Part shown: piece after piece, positions 15,732 to 15,755 of the stretch
How positions within the stretch are numbered: the stretch's first letter is position 1
How the letters are laid out: each line of letters begins with the position of its first letter
NCBI GenBank assembly: GCA_000310025.1
Contig: FN647863.1
Location: forward strand, 90,908-106,662
From: Ectocarpus siliculosus
Lineage: Eukaryota; Sar; Phaeophyceae; Ectocarpales; Ectocarpaceae
Reading direction: 5' to 3'
Length of the DNA: 15,755 nt
Translations under genes and position numbers: made by a program
Notes under the pieces: model-generated
What the model was told of the DNA's origin: nothing
The model's input: only the letters and a program-made list of their open reading frames with translations
Database searches by the model: none

Positions 15732-15755
15732 CCCTCCCATCTTCATCTCCTACTT

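Overview
The window looks like nuclear DNA of a brown alga (Phaeophyceae, Ectocarpus-like). Three things suggest this: a GC-balanced genome with many introns of about 0.6-1.1 kb, abundant low-complexity tracts, and a gene with EsV-1-7 cysteine/histidine repeats, a family expanded in brown algae and named after the Ectocarpus virus EsV-1. The species assignment is inference; nothing here is a species marker. No bacterial, organellar or intact viral genome structure is visible.

Layout. (1) At 466-567, minus strand, lies one internal exon of ribosomal protein eL14 (RPL14); the rest of the gene runs off the left edge. (2) From 568 to about 2641 there is no recognised gene: a G-tract at 740-764 and two overlapping anonymous ORFs on opposite strands at 803-1418. 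(3) The main gene is 4-hydroxyphenylpyruvate dioxygenase (HPPD), plus strand, about 3249-10529. I rebuilt it as eight exons with GT-AG introns. The two Fe(II) histidines and the glutamate sit at the 82- and 86-residue spacings known from plant HPPD. An ORF at 2642-2998 encodes a signal peptide with a VAS/F motif and has a strong donor in phase with HPPD, so it may be an extra 5' exon giving a plastid-targeted form. (4) HPPD introns carry a 54-bp tandem repeat, a 23-bp minisatellite, foldback elements and an (ACA)n tract. (5) At 12071-13210, plus strand, is a 379-residue protein with four EsV-1-7 repeats and a low-complexity tail carrying glutamine tracts and a recurring RY motif. (6) From 13211 to the right edge there is mostly non-coding DNA with a long hairpin at 13753-13824, a possible exon at 15123 onward, and a CT microsatellite at the end.

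How the genes relate. They look like independent nuclear genes, not an operon or cluster. eL14 serves cytosolic translation. HPPD makes homogentisate for tyrosine catabolism and for tocopherol and plastoquinone synthesis. The EsV-1-7 protein belongs to the family of the Ectocarpus developmental regulator IMMEDIATE UPRIGHT. The most novel leads are the possible plastid-targeting exon of HPPD, the repeated C-terminal motif of the EsV-1-7 protein, and several undescribed repeat or foldback structures.
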